A stretch of 64,000 nt of DNA from Phytophthora colocasiae (GCA_018806915.1 JAGKQI010000103.1:1736001-1800000); one strand, 5' to 3'; shown: positions 49,383 to 62,189, counted from the first letter of the stretch. Notes: generated by a model not told the origin, from the letters alone. Numbers and translations are program-made.

Positions 49383-52300
49383 CTCATCCCTCTGAGATTG
49401 AATAGCTCTCCGTATCCGATGACTTGAAGTGATCTGCACCTGCCTCAACTTCAGTTGCCTTCTTGGTCTGTTCGCTGCTCTCTGATCGCTCCGCTTTATC
49501 CCGCTAAGATCGCTACTGCGTACAGTGTACTCACCTCGAAGTCTCCTCACTCTGCAACTTGCAAGTCTTCGAGCAGTCGTCGCTGTGTTTCTGCCGCAGC
49601 GTGTGTGGTGTCGTCCGCGTTCCATCATCTCCCCAGTCATGTGCATCGAGCCTGCTCATCGGGCTGCTGTGACTGTTAATCTTGCGCATGGAGCTTGCTT
49701 ATCGGGCTGCCTTGATCATTGGAGTTGTGTAGAATGGCGTCGCTGCGTACGTGTGCTTCTCTCACGCTCGGTTGTCGTATTTTGGCCCATAAGTATGTAA
49801 TACACACCAATTTTGAACCCATTGTCTCAAATTTGGGTCTTACGTTGCCCTCGAGCAACATTGTCACTGGACGTAAGAAACCCTTCCGTTGCTAGAGGCC
49901 ATGTTCTTGCAGCTCGCCGACGCTTGCTTGATCGCCGCGGTTGCTTCGCTTCAAACTCTCTCACTAGTCCTGACACGTTGATGCAGGGTCTCGAGTGGTT
50001 CCCATGTCGGCTTCTCCTCACCCACCCACCGAATGAGGTACTGCAACGATCTTGGCGCTTGCGCTACTTGAGAACCTCATCCACGAGCTGGCCAACGCTT
50101 CCGTCGTGTAAAATGACAGCTTGGGGTCTTGAAAGCCGGTTCGGCTGCTCGTACGGCTTGAGCGACCCTGTGTTGAATACGGGATGTAGCTTGAGTCCAG
50201 GAGGCAGGTTGAGCTCATACGCATGCATATGAACCTTTCGTACGACAGAGTACGGTCCAATCCACTTGGGGGCGGGCTTGCGAGAGTTTGAAAATCCCGT
50301 ATGCGCCGTGTCTAGGTTCTTCGTACTCAGGTAGACCCAGTCGCCGACCTTGAACTCTTGCTCCTTGCGTCCCTTGTCGTAGACGTCTGCCATGTGAGCT
50401 TGGACATCTTCAAGAGCTTCTTGACACTGCCGTAACACTGCCGCTTGATGTTCTGTAAACTTGACACCTTGTCGTCGTCCACCTTGCAGTCGTCGCCGCT
50501 TTGATGCTGCAAGGGTTGACAACGGATTGGCTGGAATGTACCCGAGATCCGCTTCAAACGGGGGCATCTTGATACTGGGGTTTAATGCTGACGAACTCCG
50601 CATTCGCTAGATGCACATCCCAGTCGTCTTGTCGAGGTGACACGTAAAATTTCAGATTTTATAAAAAAATTTTGAGCGTAGATACTCCTCAAGCGTCCGG
50701 TTGGTGAGCTCCGTTTGGCCATCACCCTGAGTGCGATATACTACCGTCATCTTGAGCTTGGTCCCGACGTCCTCAAACACTTGACTCCAAAATCCCGAGA
50801 TAAACTTAGTGTCACGGTCCGATACAATATCCTGTGGCATGCCGTGAAGTCTCCAAATGTTGTCAATGAAAAGCGCCGCCACTTCTTTAGCTGATACCGT
50901 CTTCACCGCCCACCACCCAAATAGAATTGTTGCCTCGCTTGGTAGCGAGAAGATCCGTAATGAAATCCATCAAGATGGAGCGCCATCGCTCGTCCGGGAT
51001 CTGTAAAGGTTCCATCAAACCTGGGGTCTTCGAGAGCCTAGACTTGTTTCGCCGACAATCTTCGCAATCAGCAATGTACTTCATGATCGTCCGAATCATC
51101 CGTGGCCAATACCAGTCCGCTTGTAATTTTAAGTACGTACGATAAGTACCGGGGTGACCACCGTAGTTGGAATTATGGACTTCAGATATAATCTTGCGCT
51201 TCACGTCCAGGATGTTCGGTACCACGATCCTGGTTTTCACGTCGGTCGATCCTTGATACCACACCAGATTGTTCTCCACGAAATACGCCTTGTACTGTTT
51301 CCCCGATACGGTTGAGGAACCATCGTCGCGCTTGTCGATCACATGTCGAATTTCTTGTATCACTTTGTCCTTCTTGTAACCGTCAATGTTAATCTTCATC
51401 AAGTCGCTGGTGGGTCGGATCTCAGTCGCCCGGAGCTGATATCTAGTCTCGTTGAAGCTTGGAACGAGCAGATCATGGAACTCCTTCGTCTCAGGTTTGA
51501 GGTCCGGTCATCGACTGAGTGCATCCGCTATTCCATTCTTGGCACCAGGAAAATACGCGAAAACGGGTTGGTATTCTGCCAGGATGTCGTACCATCGAGC
51601 GAGACGTCGATTCGCTATCTTCTGCTGGAAAATACCTTCGAGAGACTTGTGATCTGTTTCAATCATCACTGGTCGATCCAAACAGTAAATCCGAAATGCA
51701 GCTAACGCAATAACAATTGCTAGCATCTCTTGCTGCTGAGTAAGGTACTTCAGCTCTGCTGATTTCATCTTCCGACTCGTGAACGCGATCGGTCGCTCGA
51801 CACCATCAACCACTTGGAATAGAACGCCACCGACAGTAAACTGACTCGCATCGGTTCGTAGATGCATCTGCTTTGTAAAATCAGGCAAGTGCAAAACGGG
51901 TGTGTCGGCTAATCGTTGTTTAGTTCCTTGAAGTTCTTGAGTTGCTCCGCATTCAGTGAGATCTTCGAGTTCCGTTGGATCTTCTTCGTCAGCAGAGTAA
52001 ACAGAGGTGCTATCCAGTCAAACCGAGACAACTGTGCAACTGATCTTGAGTTCTTGGAACCGACCAATCACGAATTGTTTGCACCTTGTTAGGGTCGATT
52101 CGTACACCGTTGCGCTCGATGAAATCTCCAAGACATGGAATCTCTTCGGCGCAGAACAATAGACGGATAGACTTCCTAAGTTTCTTCCTTGTGATGTACT
52201 TGGTCTCAACTCCTTCCGAGTCAACTACTCCAAGGGTAAACATTGCTTCCACTTGAGCATCCTTCTTCTCTCTCCGAGAGAGATTCTTGATGTCTCCAGT

Positions 52301-52920
52301 TGGTCTTTCAGCGGTTTCCACCTCGCACTTCGACTGCGTTTCTGGCACGGCGGCTCGACAGGAATCACGGCTTATCGTGGTAGAGCGTTTGCTGTCCACA
52401 GCATCATGAAGCCCAGAGCCGTTCGCCTGACTAATCTTCCCGTAGTGACTTGAAGTATTCTTTGCTGAGGGTCCACCGGAGTCAGTATCCTTGAAGCATC
52501 GACGTTTCCAGTCGACGTTCGGTTGTACATCCACAAAGAATGGCATCCCGAGAACACAATCGAACTCATCGGGGATATCGAAGACGACAGCAACACACTG
52601 ATAGTTGGGTACACCCTTGAGTTGAATCTCAACCTTCACTAGTTCCAACTTGGACTCTCCAATTTTGTTGTCGCCAAGTTTCACTCGAATGGTACGCTCC
52701 GAGTTCACTTGAGTCTTCAATCCATGTTCCTTGACAAATCCACGCGATACATACACTGTTGTAGCACCACAGTCCATGAGAAACTTGATCTTGGACTTCT
52801 TGTTGCTTTGTACCAGATATCCGTCCACCGCAAATAAAGGTGCACGGTTATACACTAGAGGGTCTTCTCAAAGCAGATTCAACATAGCCTCGTTTACGGT
52901 TAAATCTCCTTCGCTACTCC
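49383..52920 (-). pseudogene. Gypsy-1c pol remnants
   Basis: On the minus strand: protease (52010-52855, with DCGA), then a deletion that fuses the pre-RT region directly to FCAEEIPCLGDFIE, removing the YDDI box. RNase H (51508-51894), the integrase zinc finger and core (50652-51402), an integrase C-terminal module (50064-50603) and part of the chromodomain (near 49830-50100) follow, separated by frameshifts. A ~28-nt A/T-rich insertion lies near 50650-50680. 49383-49826 is 3' non-coding and does not match the antisense-ORF region of Gypsy-1a. Confidence 0.85.
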
Positions 52921-53801
52921 TCGCCACGACAGTTCCCTCTTTTACTGACGTGGCTGGTCGTTTCCCTGGTCGCTCTTCATCTTCTTGCAGTCGCGCTTGA
53001 AGTGGCAGGGTTTCTTGCAGTAGAAGCACACCGGTCCTTCCTTACTCTGCTCCGCAGGAGCGTAGTGACCCGGCTTGAATGAACGCTTGCTGAACGGTTT
53101 CTTGTCCTGCGAGTGTTTGTTCTTGGTGTACCAAGGAAGCATTGCTCGCGCTCGGGTTTCTTGCGGCCGATCATGCGGTCACCCCTGAGGTGGGACATCT
53201 CGTACTTGACTGCTTGATCCATAGCTTCGCTCAGCGTCGTCGTGTTCTGAAACTTGACGTATGCTTGAGTCGCGCGCTTGAGACCGTCGCAGTAGTAGCT
53301 GACTTGGTCCACTTCGCTCATGTTATCCACACGGAAGATCAGCGCTGAGTACTTGCCGTTGTAGTCCTCGATATCATCGACTTGACGCAGTTGACGGAGC
53401 TTCTGACGCAGCGCGGCTTGGTAGTTGGAGGCTTCAAAGTGTGCAAGAGCATCTTGGGTGAACTGTCGACGTCTGCTCTTCTGCTGGGATTTTCGACGCC
53501 CAGAACAGGAACCAACCAGATGCTGGATCTTCCATGGCAGTTCCGGCGATAGATGGGAGCGTTGTGTTGTCGTCGGATGCATCGTGGCCATGGATACGAC
53601 ACAACGCCCCCACTTGGAAGAGCCACTGACGCATGTCTTCGCCGCGCTTGCCCTTGAACTTTGGTAGGCAGCTTGGAACGCTTGCTTTCTGACGCTCTTG
53701 TCGGCTGGCACGTAGGGTTTCCAGTTTAGCGCGCAGCTCAGCCAGCTGGGTTTCCAGGGTGCCTTGATCTCCTCCATCTCCCGTTGCTTCGTCTTGGACA
53801 T
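52921..53801 (-). pseudogene. Gypsy-1c gag
   Basis: The capsid region and a zinc knuckle CFYCKKPCHFKRDC remain, but frameshifts near 53470 and 53120 break the frame. The in-phase GGGAAAC (52960-52966) and hairpin stem are intact. Confidence 0.85.
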
Positions 53802-53857
53802 TTCTGGCGAGTCGTGGGGGCCACGGTCGTTGAGTCTAGACCAACAAGTGCTACCAG

Positions 53858-54017
53858 TGAATCAAACTGGCCCCGGCTGGAAGGAAAAGAGGTGAAGCTG
53901 GTTGGGGCTGGCGGGGAGAACCCGAAGTGTGTTCGCTCCCCGACCAACTGCCCGGCAACCCAATGGTTGATTGCGGGAGCCCGTATATTGTCCTAACCTA
54001 CATAATAGCCTGATACA
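53858..54017 (-). repeat. 5' LTR of Gypsy-1c
   Basis: 160 bp, next to a primer-binding site (53837-53856, minus) identical in its core to that of Gypsy-1a. Confidence 0.88.
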
Positions 54018-54155
54018 CCTACGACTCACTATCGCTTTCACACACTTCAGGTCAACGGGTTTTAATGAATCGGATCTTGTCCTGGTACTCGGGAGGAATA
54101 GCGGGCCCATTACGCCACGACTGATGGCAGATTTGGTCGCAGGTGAGGCTGCTGC
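54018..54155 (-). pseudogene. piggyBac-like transposase fragment (tail)
   Basis: Matches 26238-26380 (tail reading EYQDKIRF). Gypsy-2b begins at 54156, with GCTGC repeated at 54151-54155 and 61841-61845; the fragment continues at 61841. Confidence 0.65.
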
Positions 54156-54565
54156 TGCAGCGGGGCTGCGTAGGTGTGCACGGCACAGAGGAAGTTTAGT
54201 TGACTCGTAGAGTCCTCCTTGCACGGCACTAGCCTTCGGTTCTATACAAGAACCAAGTAGTCCACTAAATACGGGACTCCCACAATCAGTGTCCCTATAA
54301 TAAAGGAACTAACACTAATTATGTAAAATGCAAACTGATTTTTATTGACTTTATTGCCCTAATCCTAAATGTAACGGATTTAGTATCTAACGTACTAAAT
54401 CCTAATCAAATGTAATGTGTGGCTCTGAGCTAACTGCCATCAAATGGCTACATATGTGACGTGTGAGAAACACGATGTGTCATACACAGATCTGTGACGT
54501 GTGATAGTCGGTGTATACCACACCAACTGTAGCCAAGGCGCGCAGCGCCGTGTAACCCCGTTACA
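54156..54565 (-). repeat. 3' LTR of Gypsy-2b
   Basis: 410 bp, closely similar to the Gypsy-2a LTRs. Confidence 0.92.
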
Positions 54566-56497
54566 CCCTCCCCCACCAAACCGTGGATACGCAGTATCTA
54601 CAACTGCAGGCATAACTGCCTTGTCAAGGCCTGTCACCGGCAACTTTCCGATAAAAGAACTCTCTCGACGAGACTGCGCGTGCGCGCTGGCTCAACGAGC
54701 ACATTCTCCCATTCGCCCCAGCGAGCCTACCGCTCCTCGGGTGTCCCGTGTTCTGGCTTCTCAGCCTCTGCGCCTCCGCGCTTTCCCGCTTGAGCCCTCG
54801 GCTCCTCTCACGCTCTCCGTTTCGGAGTACTTCGCGGCGTCTCGCCTTCGCTACGGAGCGATGTTCAAGGGCAGCCCGACTACAAGTGGTAGTGGTGGCT
54901 CGCCGTTCGAGTACACGACAGCGTCGCCGACGCGCGACCCACGCCGCTCTCCTGCCGAGGACGGCGAGATCGAAGTGGACTATGAGGAGTCCGTACAGGG
55001 CGAGGGACCTGAGCCCGCAGCTCCCGAGAGCCCTCGGTCGACTCGACCGGTAGAGCAACGCTCCCCACGCGATCCGCGTCGGTACTCAATTCCCCGGCAG
55101 CTGCGTCAGCCTAATCCGTTCCCTGAGGGACCCTCGAGCCTGGTGCTCAACGCATTGCGCGACGCGCCACCACTTCCTGCTCGCGATGAGCCCGAGCCGC
55201 CCGGGGGCGTCGACGACACGATCTCCAACCCGCTCGATGAGGCGCAGGAGGCCTCCATGAGCAGTCCCTCAGGGTCGCGTCGACCGGTTCCTCGGAGCAT
55301 CGTAGGGGCTTCGTCGCGGCGCGACGACGGCTTCAAGCCTCATGACCCTGCCGAGCAGGTGAAACAGTTGATGGCACAGCCAAACCTGCATGGTTACGCC
55401 ATAGGCGGTCCTCCTCGTACGGTGGCTGAGACTCAGCAGCGACAGGGGCTCCATGAGCGTTTCCTGACCCCGCAGGTGTGCACACTCGCCGAGTATCGGC
55501 AACGCTTAGATAAGCAACGACGACGGGAGTCTGTACCTCAGATGAGGACTTATCCACTCCTTCTCCAAACCGGAGAGACTACCCGGGACTACACGGTCCA
55601 TGTGGCCACCTGGGCCGAGGCTTCACGGAAGCTCGCGTCGTTCGATCGGCTCATAAAGAGCTGCGCCGAGGTGGACGTCCGCCTCGCTCGAGGTCTACTC
55701 TTCCAGTACGCGAAGCTACGCGTGCGGCCGGGCCGCTTTCCTCGCCACACGACGGCAGTGGCTCCCGCCTCTCAGCCGCTTCGCAGGACGCTCCTCCAGT
55801 CTCCGAAGGAGACTCGCTGGCTGTTCCAGCCACGGACCAGAGCCTGAACTCGGCTGCTAGTCCGTCAGCTTCTCACACTAGTGGTGAGAAGCGGGTGTCG
55901 ACCGAGTGGTCGACCTCGAGCCCTTCGGGCGCCTCCGATCTTTGCGATCAAAAGCGTCCACGACGTCAGGGCAGTCCTTCCTCAGGGGCCCTTCAAACTC
56001 CCACGAGTTTTGGGAATGAGGATACCCACGCCACTTCACCAGATACTGGTTTTGACTACGGTCGCGACGCCGCGCCATCAGGCGCTCCACGTGGTAATGG
56101 GGAGTCCCCTGCTCATCGAGCAACAGCGGAGGAGGCCGATTCGCTGCGGGACGCAATACTCGACGAGTGTGATGAGCGCTATTTGTCGCAGTGCGCCTTG
56201 TATCAACTCGATCGCTCGATCGGTACTCTCCAGAGTCAGACTCAGTCTCGTCAGGGGAACCTGGAGAGTGTTTGGCATTCGCATGCCCGTCTCGCTCATG
56301 ACATAGAGGAGATTGAAAGCCGGGTGGCTTGGCTCGAAGGTCCTCAGTCCTTGACTGCTCGCCTGCACCAGCAGGAGCTTCAGCTCGCTGAGCTGCGGGG
56401 TCAGGTGACGTTGCTGCTGCAGATGACGCAGCCTGGGCGTGTGTCGTCGGCGCCAGCGCCTCCGCGCTCACCCCCGCGGGGTCCCGATATGGCTTAA
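54501..56497 (+). CDS. Antisense ORF of Gypsy-2b (one frameshift)
   Basis: The frame is open 54501-55847 (448 residues) and continues after a frameshift as 55895-56497 (200 residues). It matches the antisense ORF of Gypsy-2a throughout, including the EQVKQLMAQPNLHGYA block and the coiled-coil C-terminus ending at the same stop. A short deletion near 55775 removed the segment that links the two parts in Gypsy-2a. The first codons lie in the LTR; a start near 54858 (MFKGSP) is more likely. 55895-56497 overlaps the pol linker and chromodomain frame on the other strand, so both strands are open for about 600 bp. Confidence 0.55.
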
Positions 56498-56633
56498 GCA
56501 AGCCGACGTAGAACACGGGGTGTGTTTGCATCCGCTTTGGCAAGTCAAGCGTGTATGCCAGGCCCTTCTTGGCCACGACCGTAAATGGTCCGATGAAGCG
56601 CGGACGCAATTTCGTCTTAAAGACACTCAACAC
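55878..56633 (-). CDS. pol: Gypsy-2b integrase C-terminal module, linker and chromodomain
   Basis: An open 251-residue frame: RPRFIGPFTVVAKKG, a Pro/Ala/Ser-rich linker, then YHVERLMARRRDRSQNQYLV and KWRGYPHSQNSWEFEGPL (chromodomain). Here the part split by a frameshift in Gypsy-2a is continuous. Upstream it is cut from the integrase core by a frameshift near 56650. Confidence 0.85.
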   Translation of the reverse strand: MLSVFKTKLRPRFIGPFTVVAKKGLAYTLDLPKRMQTHPVFYVGLLKPYRDPAGVSAEALAPTTHAQAASSAAATSPDPAAQRAEAPAGAGEQSRTEDLRAKPPGFQSPLCHERDGHANAKHSPGSPDETESDSGEYRSSDRVDTRRTATNSAHHTRRVLRPAANRPPPLLLDEQGTPHYHVERLMARRRDRSQNQYLVKWRGYPHSQNSWEFEGPLRKDCPDVVDAFDRKDRRRPKGSRSTTRSTPASHH

Positions 56634-56659
56634 TGCATGTGTAGGTAGGTTCTAAGCGT

Positions 56660-57942
56660 TTAATAAAACTTGGTCACCGACCTTAATTCCCATACATTGC
56701 CTCTACCTTTTGCATCAGCTTGTTCCTTCTGAACGTCTTGGCTCTCAGCCATCGCGTCACGCACACGGCGCAATACGCTCAATCTCACCGAGAGGAAGTC
56801 ATCGACTTGTTTACGCACAGCAGAAGGGCTGATATCAGCAAGCTCGGAGTCGAGCGACGGCACAGCCTCTCCCCCACTAAGCCCGAGGCCACCGCGTGGC
56901 GGAGTGAGCGGGACGCGCGGATGCGCAAGGCCGTTCACGTAGAACGGGTGAAGCCTGTCGAGGCATGCACCGCATTGTTCATTGAGAAATCAACGAGAGG
57001 GAGCATAGCGCTCCAACGCTTCGGCGTTTCAGCGCATACGCTGCGGAGGATGTCCTCCAGGACGCGGTTCACGCGTTCGGTCTGACCGTCGGTCTGCGGA
57101 TGGTCCGCCGTGGACATGTCCAGTCGAGTGCCAAGCACCTTGAAGACGGACGTCCAGAAGTGACCCGTGAAACGGGGATCTTGATCCGAGACAATGGTCT
57201 CTGGCGGCCCATGCTGGCGGAAGACCCGATCGATAAAGATCGTCGCTGTACCAGCGCCAACGACGGTGTCCGGCACAGCCGCTAGGTGAGCCATCTTGCT
57301 CAGAGACCACCACGCCTGTGTTGCCTGCCGAGTCCTTCGGCAGGCCAAACACAAAGTCCAACTTATGGACTGCCAACACACAGAGGGTACAGGCAAGCTC
57401 GCCAAAGGCGCAGCCGCATGCGGCGAGGGTTTAACCCGCTGACACGTCTCGCACGTGCGCACATATGTGCTGACCCCCTTGTACATCTTCGGCCACCAGT
57501 ACATGGAGCTCACCGAGCCATACGTCTTCTCGCGACCGAGGTGGCCGCCTGTGGGTGTGTCATGGGCCTCGTAGAGGATACGGTACTTCAGATCCTCGTC
57601 GTGAGGAACCACCACACGTGGTGGGTCACCCTGACCCGTGCTGTAGAACAGCAGACCGCCTTCCAGGCTGTAGCGTTGGAGTCTCGCCTTTAGGCGTCGT
57701 GACAGAGTCACCTTTGAGTCCTTAAACTCATCGCTCCCCAGAGCTTGGAGCAACGCGACACAAGAGTCGTCCTGAGCGTACGCTGCTCGAACCATGTCCG
57801 TCACGGACGACGTCACCGAGGTGACATGAGATAACTCATAGTCCGGGTGACGTGATAACGCGTCAGCGAGGACGTTCTGCCTGCCAGGCTTGTACTTCAC
57901 CTCGAAGTTATACTCCGCAAAGAAGGAGAGCCATCGGGCCAT
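56660..57942 (-). pseudogene. pol: Gypsy-2b RNase H end and integrase core
   Basis: The 335-residue frame 56935-57942 reads MARWLSFFAEYNFEVKY, an integrase zinc motif (HDTPTGGH and CETC), and a core with SDQDPRF and DGQTERVNRVLED. A small deletion near 57300 removes part of the first catalytic strand (DFVFG). The continuation 56660-56938 carries the post-core helices. Confidence 0.82.
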
Positions 57943-58054
57943 CCTCTGTGAGAGGTGAGGCGACTGCGTTGCGGTGCGTAGCGAGCATGATCCGTGTAGA
58001 TCACGAATGGCTTGGACCCGAGCAGGTGAACCCTGAATTTGACGAGAGCGTACT

Positions 58055-59544
58055 TCATCGCAAGTAGCTCCTTGTCATGAACTGGATAGTTCTTCTAAGC
58101 AGCCTTGAGCTGCCGAGACTCAAACGCAATGACGCGTTCGCGCCCTTCGGCGTCCGCTTGTAGCAAAGCACTGCCGATGGCAAAGTCCGAGGCGTCACAG
58201 ACGACGATGAACGGACGATCGGGGTCTGGCAACGCCAGTATCGGTGCCTGAAGCAGGCTATCCTTGATACGAGTGAACGCACTCTCGTGCTCAGCACGCC
58301 ATACCCATTCGGCATCCTTCTTAAGGAGATCCGTCAGTGGCCGAGCCAACTCAGCGTAGTTCTCGCTGTACTTGTGCAAGTTGTTGGCCAAGTCCAGCCA
58401 CTTACGCAAGTCCTTCTGGTTCAAGGGAACCGGCCAGTCTACAATGGCCTTGACCTTTGCTGGATCAGCACGAAGGCCATGCTTCCCAATGAAGCACCCT
58501 AGGAAGGGAATTTCTTCCGCGCCAAAGATGCACTTATCCGCGTTGGCATACAACTTGTTCGTGCGCATGCACTCGAGCACAGCTCTTACGTGTCCCACGT
58601 GCACCTCGACGTCAGTCTTGCCGTGTTCGGCCTGACTGTGGACGAACACGTCGTCAAAATATGTCTGTGCAAAGCGCCCGTAGGGGCCCGGATCAGTTGC
58701 GTCACTAGACGATTGAACGTGGCAGGTGCGTTCGAGAGCTCCTTCGGGCATGACGAGCCACTCCCAGAGCATACCGCTCGGGTGCTCACCGCTGTAAGCG
58801 GGATATCACTGGCTCGCATGAGCAGCTGATAGTAGCCATCGACTAAGTCGAGCGCACTATACATGGTGCAGCCCACCATGTTGTTCTGAAGAACATCCTT
58901 CCTAGGAATCGGCGTCTGCGCGAATCGTGGCAGCGTTAAGCTTGTTGAAAGCGTGAACGATACGCCACTTGCCATTTGGCTTTCTGACACAGAACGTTGG
59001 GGCGGAGTGCGGAGACTTGCTCTCGCGCACAAGACCCCGCAGTGTGCTTCGCACGGAAGAAGGCGTCAATGATCTCGCATTGCTCTTTGGGAAGAGGCCA
59101 CTGTCGGGTCACGCAGTATTTAGTTCCGGGAACTAAGTCGATCTCGTGACGAACGCCTCGGTCAGGAGGCAGGCCACTCGGTGGTTCCTTCGAGACAACG
59201 TCTCCATATTCCTTCAGCAAGGAGTAGAAGGGATCCGAGGGATTCTTGAGGATCTCCGATCCACTCCTGGCGTTCAACGCCTTCTTGACCTCGGCCAAGA
59301 CGGACTCGTCAACGAGGGACGATGTGTTTAACTCTTCTTCAGGTCGAACGATGACCACTTCGGCGAGTTCGCCAGCCTTCAACGCATCGCCAAAGTCGGC
59401 GAACGACATCTCCGCTAACTCAAGGAGTTTGCCGACACTCGGCAGTCTGTCCAGCTGGACACTGCCTTCGGCACTGCCGTCCACTCCGTCGACCAGAGTG
59501 TATAGCTGTCCACAGCCCTCCTGTGCGTCGGCACTCGACTTCAC
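58055..59544 (-). pseudogene. pol: Gypsy-2b RT and RNase H
   Basis: The pre-RT linker and start (58936-59544) keep the Arg codon that is a stop in Gypsy-2a. RT then breaks by small deletions near 58680-58790 and 58920. The YFDDVFVHS box and RNase H VCDASDFAIG remain. Confidence 0.85.
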
Positions 59545-59707
59545 GGATGACTCAGACGCAGAGCGTCTCGCCCAAAGGGCCTTACGACGTCGTCGTCTAG
59601 CCGACGAACGTCCATTCGACGGGGTACGTGCCGTCGCACAAGTTTCGGCCTCTCTCGGCCCAGTGTCAGAGATACTCAGTGACTGGCTCGGTCTACCGCC
59701 GACGTCA

Positions 59708-60410
59708 CTAGGCGGAGTACGCCGCCGCCACAGGGTTACGTGAGCTTTTCACCTCACACGTTGACTCACTGTCAACCAGCGCTACGCGCTTAACAGGACT
59801 GCGGTCCTCGCACTCGGTGCTGTCCACTAACTCGGACACGCCGACATCAAGCATCATAGCCGACTCGGCTCGATGCTCGCGCCAATAGCGCTTCTGCTTC
59901 CTAGCAGAGGTGGGTTCATGACTCGCCAAAGCCCCACTAGGAGAGAAGTGCGTAGCACCTAAGGTCTTCGACCTCCAATCGATCCATGGCTCGTGACGCT
60001 CCAGCCACGCCATACCAAGGATGAGGTCATTCCTCGAATCCAGGTCCAAGACCAAGCAGCGTTCCACGCTATCGAAGTCCAAGAACTTCAGCCGCAGGTC
60101 CATGGGGACCTTGGCCACCGTGACACGGACGCCCGTCGCTAGACGGACTGTGACGGTGTCACCTCTTCGCGCTCGAAGCTCCTCAGCATATTGCTGGCTA
60201 CCCTCAACGGTGGAGCGTCTGACGTAGTTGCCAGACGCCCTGAATCGATCAACACGATCCACGGCTTCTCAAAGCCCTTCTTCACGTCCACCTGGACGAC
60301 CAGCAATCCCTTGCTTGCTCACACGTTCCGTGTTCAAGAGCACGGAGCTCTTCGGGGCTGAGCCCCAGTGCCTCTCACGCACTGCAAACTCAGTTCTTCC
60401 CAGTAGACCG
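59708..60410 (-). pseudogene. pol: Gypsy-2b protease
   Basis: LILGMAWLERHEPWIDW and the flanking sequence match Gypsy-2a; the DSG active-site codons are disrupted near 60240 by a one-base loss. Only about one unit of the 93-bp linker repeat is present. Confidence 0.82.
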
Positions 60411-60541
60411 CCCCGCGTCTACTGGGAGCCGGCGTTTCGGGCAGAGCCCGAGACGGGACCCACGGCAGGGTTACGGCCATTCTGGCCTGCGCGCTCTTTG
60501 CGCAGAGGACAGTTGGGCCTCAGGTGTGTGGGACTGCCACA

Positions 60542-61385
60542 CGTGTAGCACCGGCGGGTGCTCATGCGCTGCACCGCAGCTCAGTAGCTCGGCTACTTCG
60601 TCTTCAGCATAGCTGAGGTCCATGGGCTCAGGTCCCCGGACTCCGTGCTGTTAGCACCGACCCTTGACAACTTAAAGTTGTGTTCCGGCATTAAACGCCA
60701 CGCTTCTGACAGCGTCCTCGAAGTTATGAGGGTTCTGATGGAATGTTCCGTCCCGGCCACGCCAGCTCGCAAAACCTTCCATGAAGACGGTCACAGCGAC
60801 CACCTCAGGTAGAGGGTCGGCAGCCATGCCGGCGATGAGCGTGCGCAGCTCTTGGACATAGTCCACCAGATCCTTCTAGCCCTGTCGGCAAGCAAGGAAG
60901 CGTGACCGCACGCGATACGCCTGGTTAGGCGGAGCAAACACTTGCGTAAGCTTGGCCTTAAAGCTCACCCCAAAGTGGGGAAGGCCATTTCTACCGACGT
61001 CCCAGACGTCAAGGCCCATTCTCGTGCTCGCCCTTCGAGCTTAGAGATGGTGAACGCCACACGTTGGCCTTCCAACTGGAGCATAGCGGCCCCCATGGCC
61101 ATTTCGACCTCTCGGGTCCATAACAGGAGGTTCTCTCCCTCCTGCCCGTGGAAGGTCTTCACGCTGAGCGTGACGGGTTTAGCTCTCGGTGCAGGAGTAG
61201 CCCCTTTACATTTCGTTGAATGTGCTCGACGAGAGCGTTCTCATACGAGGCAAATGCCTCGAGGCGCGCGTTGACGGCCTCCGGTCCTAAGGTGCGCCAT
61301 ACCTTCAGGGCCCAGCAAGGACGTAAGCTTGTTAAGCGTGTCCTGCTGACTCGGAGTCAAGTGAGCGTATGCTTCTTGCTCCATT
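60542..61385 (-). pseudogene. gag: Gypsy-2b gag
   Basis: Homologous to Gypsy-2a gag but with at least five small indels and a stop (near 60880), leaving capsid pieces such as [15 protein letters not shown]. Confidence 0.82.
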
Positions 61386-61441
61386 CTCACAGAGAAACAG
61401 TCTTCAACGCAGGAGTTGGATTGACTACTAGTGCTACCAGA

Positions 61442-61840
61442 TGCAGCGGGGTTGCGTGGGTGTGCACGGCACAGAGGAAGTTTAGTTGACTCGTAAAGTC
61501 CTGCTTGCACGGCACTAGCCTTCGGTTCTATACAAGAACCAAGTAGTCCACTAAATACGGGACTCACACAATCAGTGTCCCTATAATAAAGGAACTAACA
61601 CTAATTATGTAAAATGCAAACTGATTTTTATTGACTTTATTGCCCTAATCCTAAATGTATCGGATTTAGTATATAACATACTAAATCCTAATCAAATGTA
61701 ATGTGTGGCTCTGAGCTAACTGCCATCAAATGGCTACATATGTGACACGTGAGAAACACGATGTGTCATACACGTGTGATAGTCGGTGTATACCACACCA
61801 ACTGTAGCCAAGGCGCGCAGCGCCGTGTAACCCCGTTACA
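61442..61840 (-). repeat. 5' LTR of Gypsy-2b
   Basis: 399 bp; differs from the 3' LTR by several substitutions and a short deletion near 61770. Confidence 0.9.
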
Positions 61841-62189
61841 GCTGCCGTGATCAAGACGCCGGGCCTTGTTGCACAGCGACACTCTGCCTCACTTGGCACA
61901 TGAGCAGGCCGCACAGAAGTAGCTTGTTTCAAAACTGCGCACTCCAGGGCCAGCATACGCCGAGCACACCTTGCAGAGCCATTTGCGGTTCTTTATCTTG
62001 GCCTTGTTCTTCTCTTCGAGATTCTGCAGCGTGTGGGGCTGGCGAGGGAGCGAGCGAGTGACGAGCTCCTCCATGTCGTTGCCGTGAGCAAAGCATCGCT
62101 TGTTTGGCCGAGTAGATCAGCATGCAGACGACGCATGAAAACCGCGTGTGTCGACACAGGTTTCTGGGGCTTTCGCATGGCTAGCTGGA
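61841..62189 (-). pseudogene. piggyBac-like transposase fragment (continued)
   Basis: On the minus strand FMRRLHADLLGQT, then WLCKVCSAYAGPGVRSFETSY and an FCAAC ribbon, better preserved than at 26238-26765. It joins family-4 Gypsy sequence near 62190. Confidence 0.65.

Larger units (their letters stand above)
49225..54017 (-). mobile_element. Gypsy-1c: defective family-1 element
   Basis: The element has family-1 LTRs at both ends (49225-49382, 158 bp; 53858-54017, 160 bp) and a 5-bp target duplication CCTAC (49220-49224 and 54018-54022). At 4793 bp it is shorter than Gypsy-1a because RT is mostly deleted and the antisense-ORF region is absent. It inserted into a piggyBac-like gene remnant. 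Confidence 0.92.
54156..61840 (-). mobile_element. Gypsy-2b: older family-2 Gypsy element
   Basis: The element is 7685 bp with LTRs of 410 bp (54156-54565) and 399 bp (61442-61840) and target duplication GCTGC. Its LTRs differ by several bases and small deletions, so it is older than Gypsy-2a. Gene order and the antisense ORF are the same. Confidence 0.92.
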
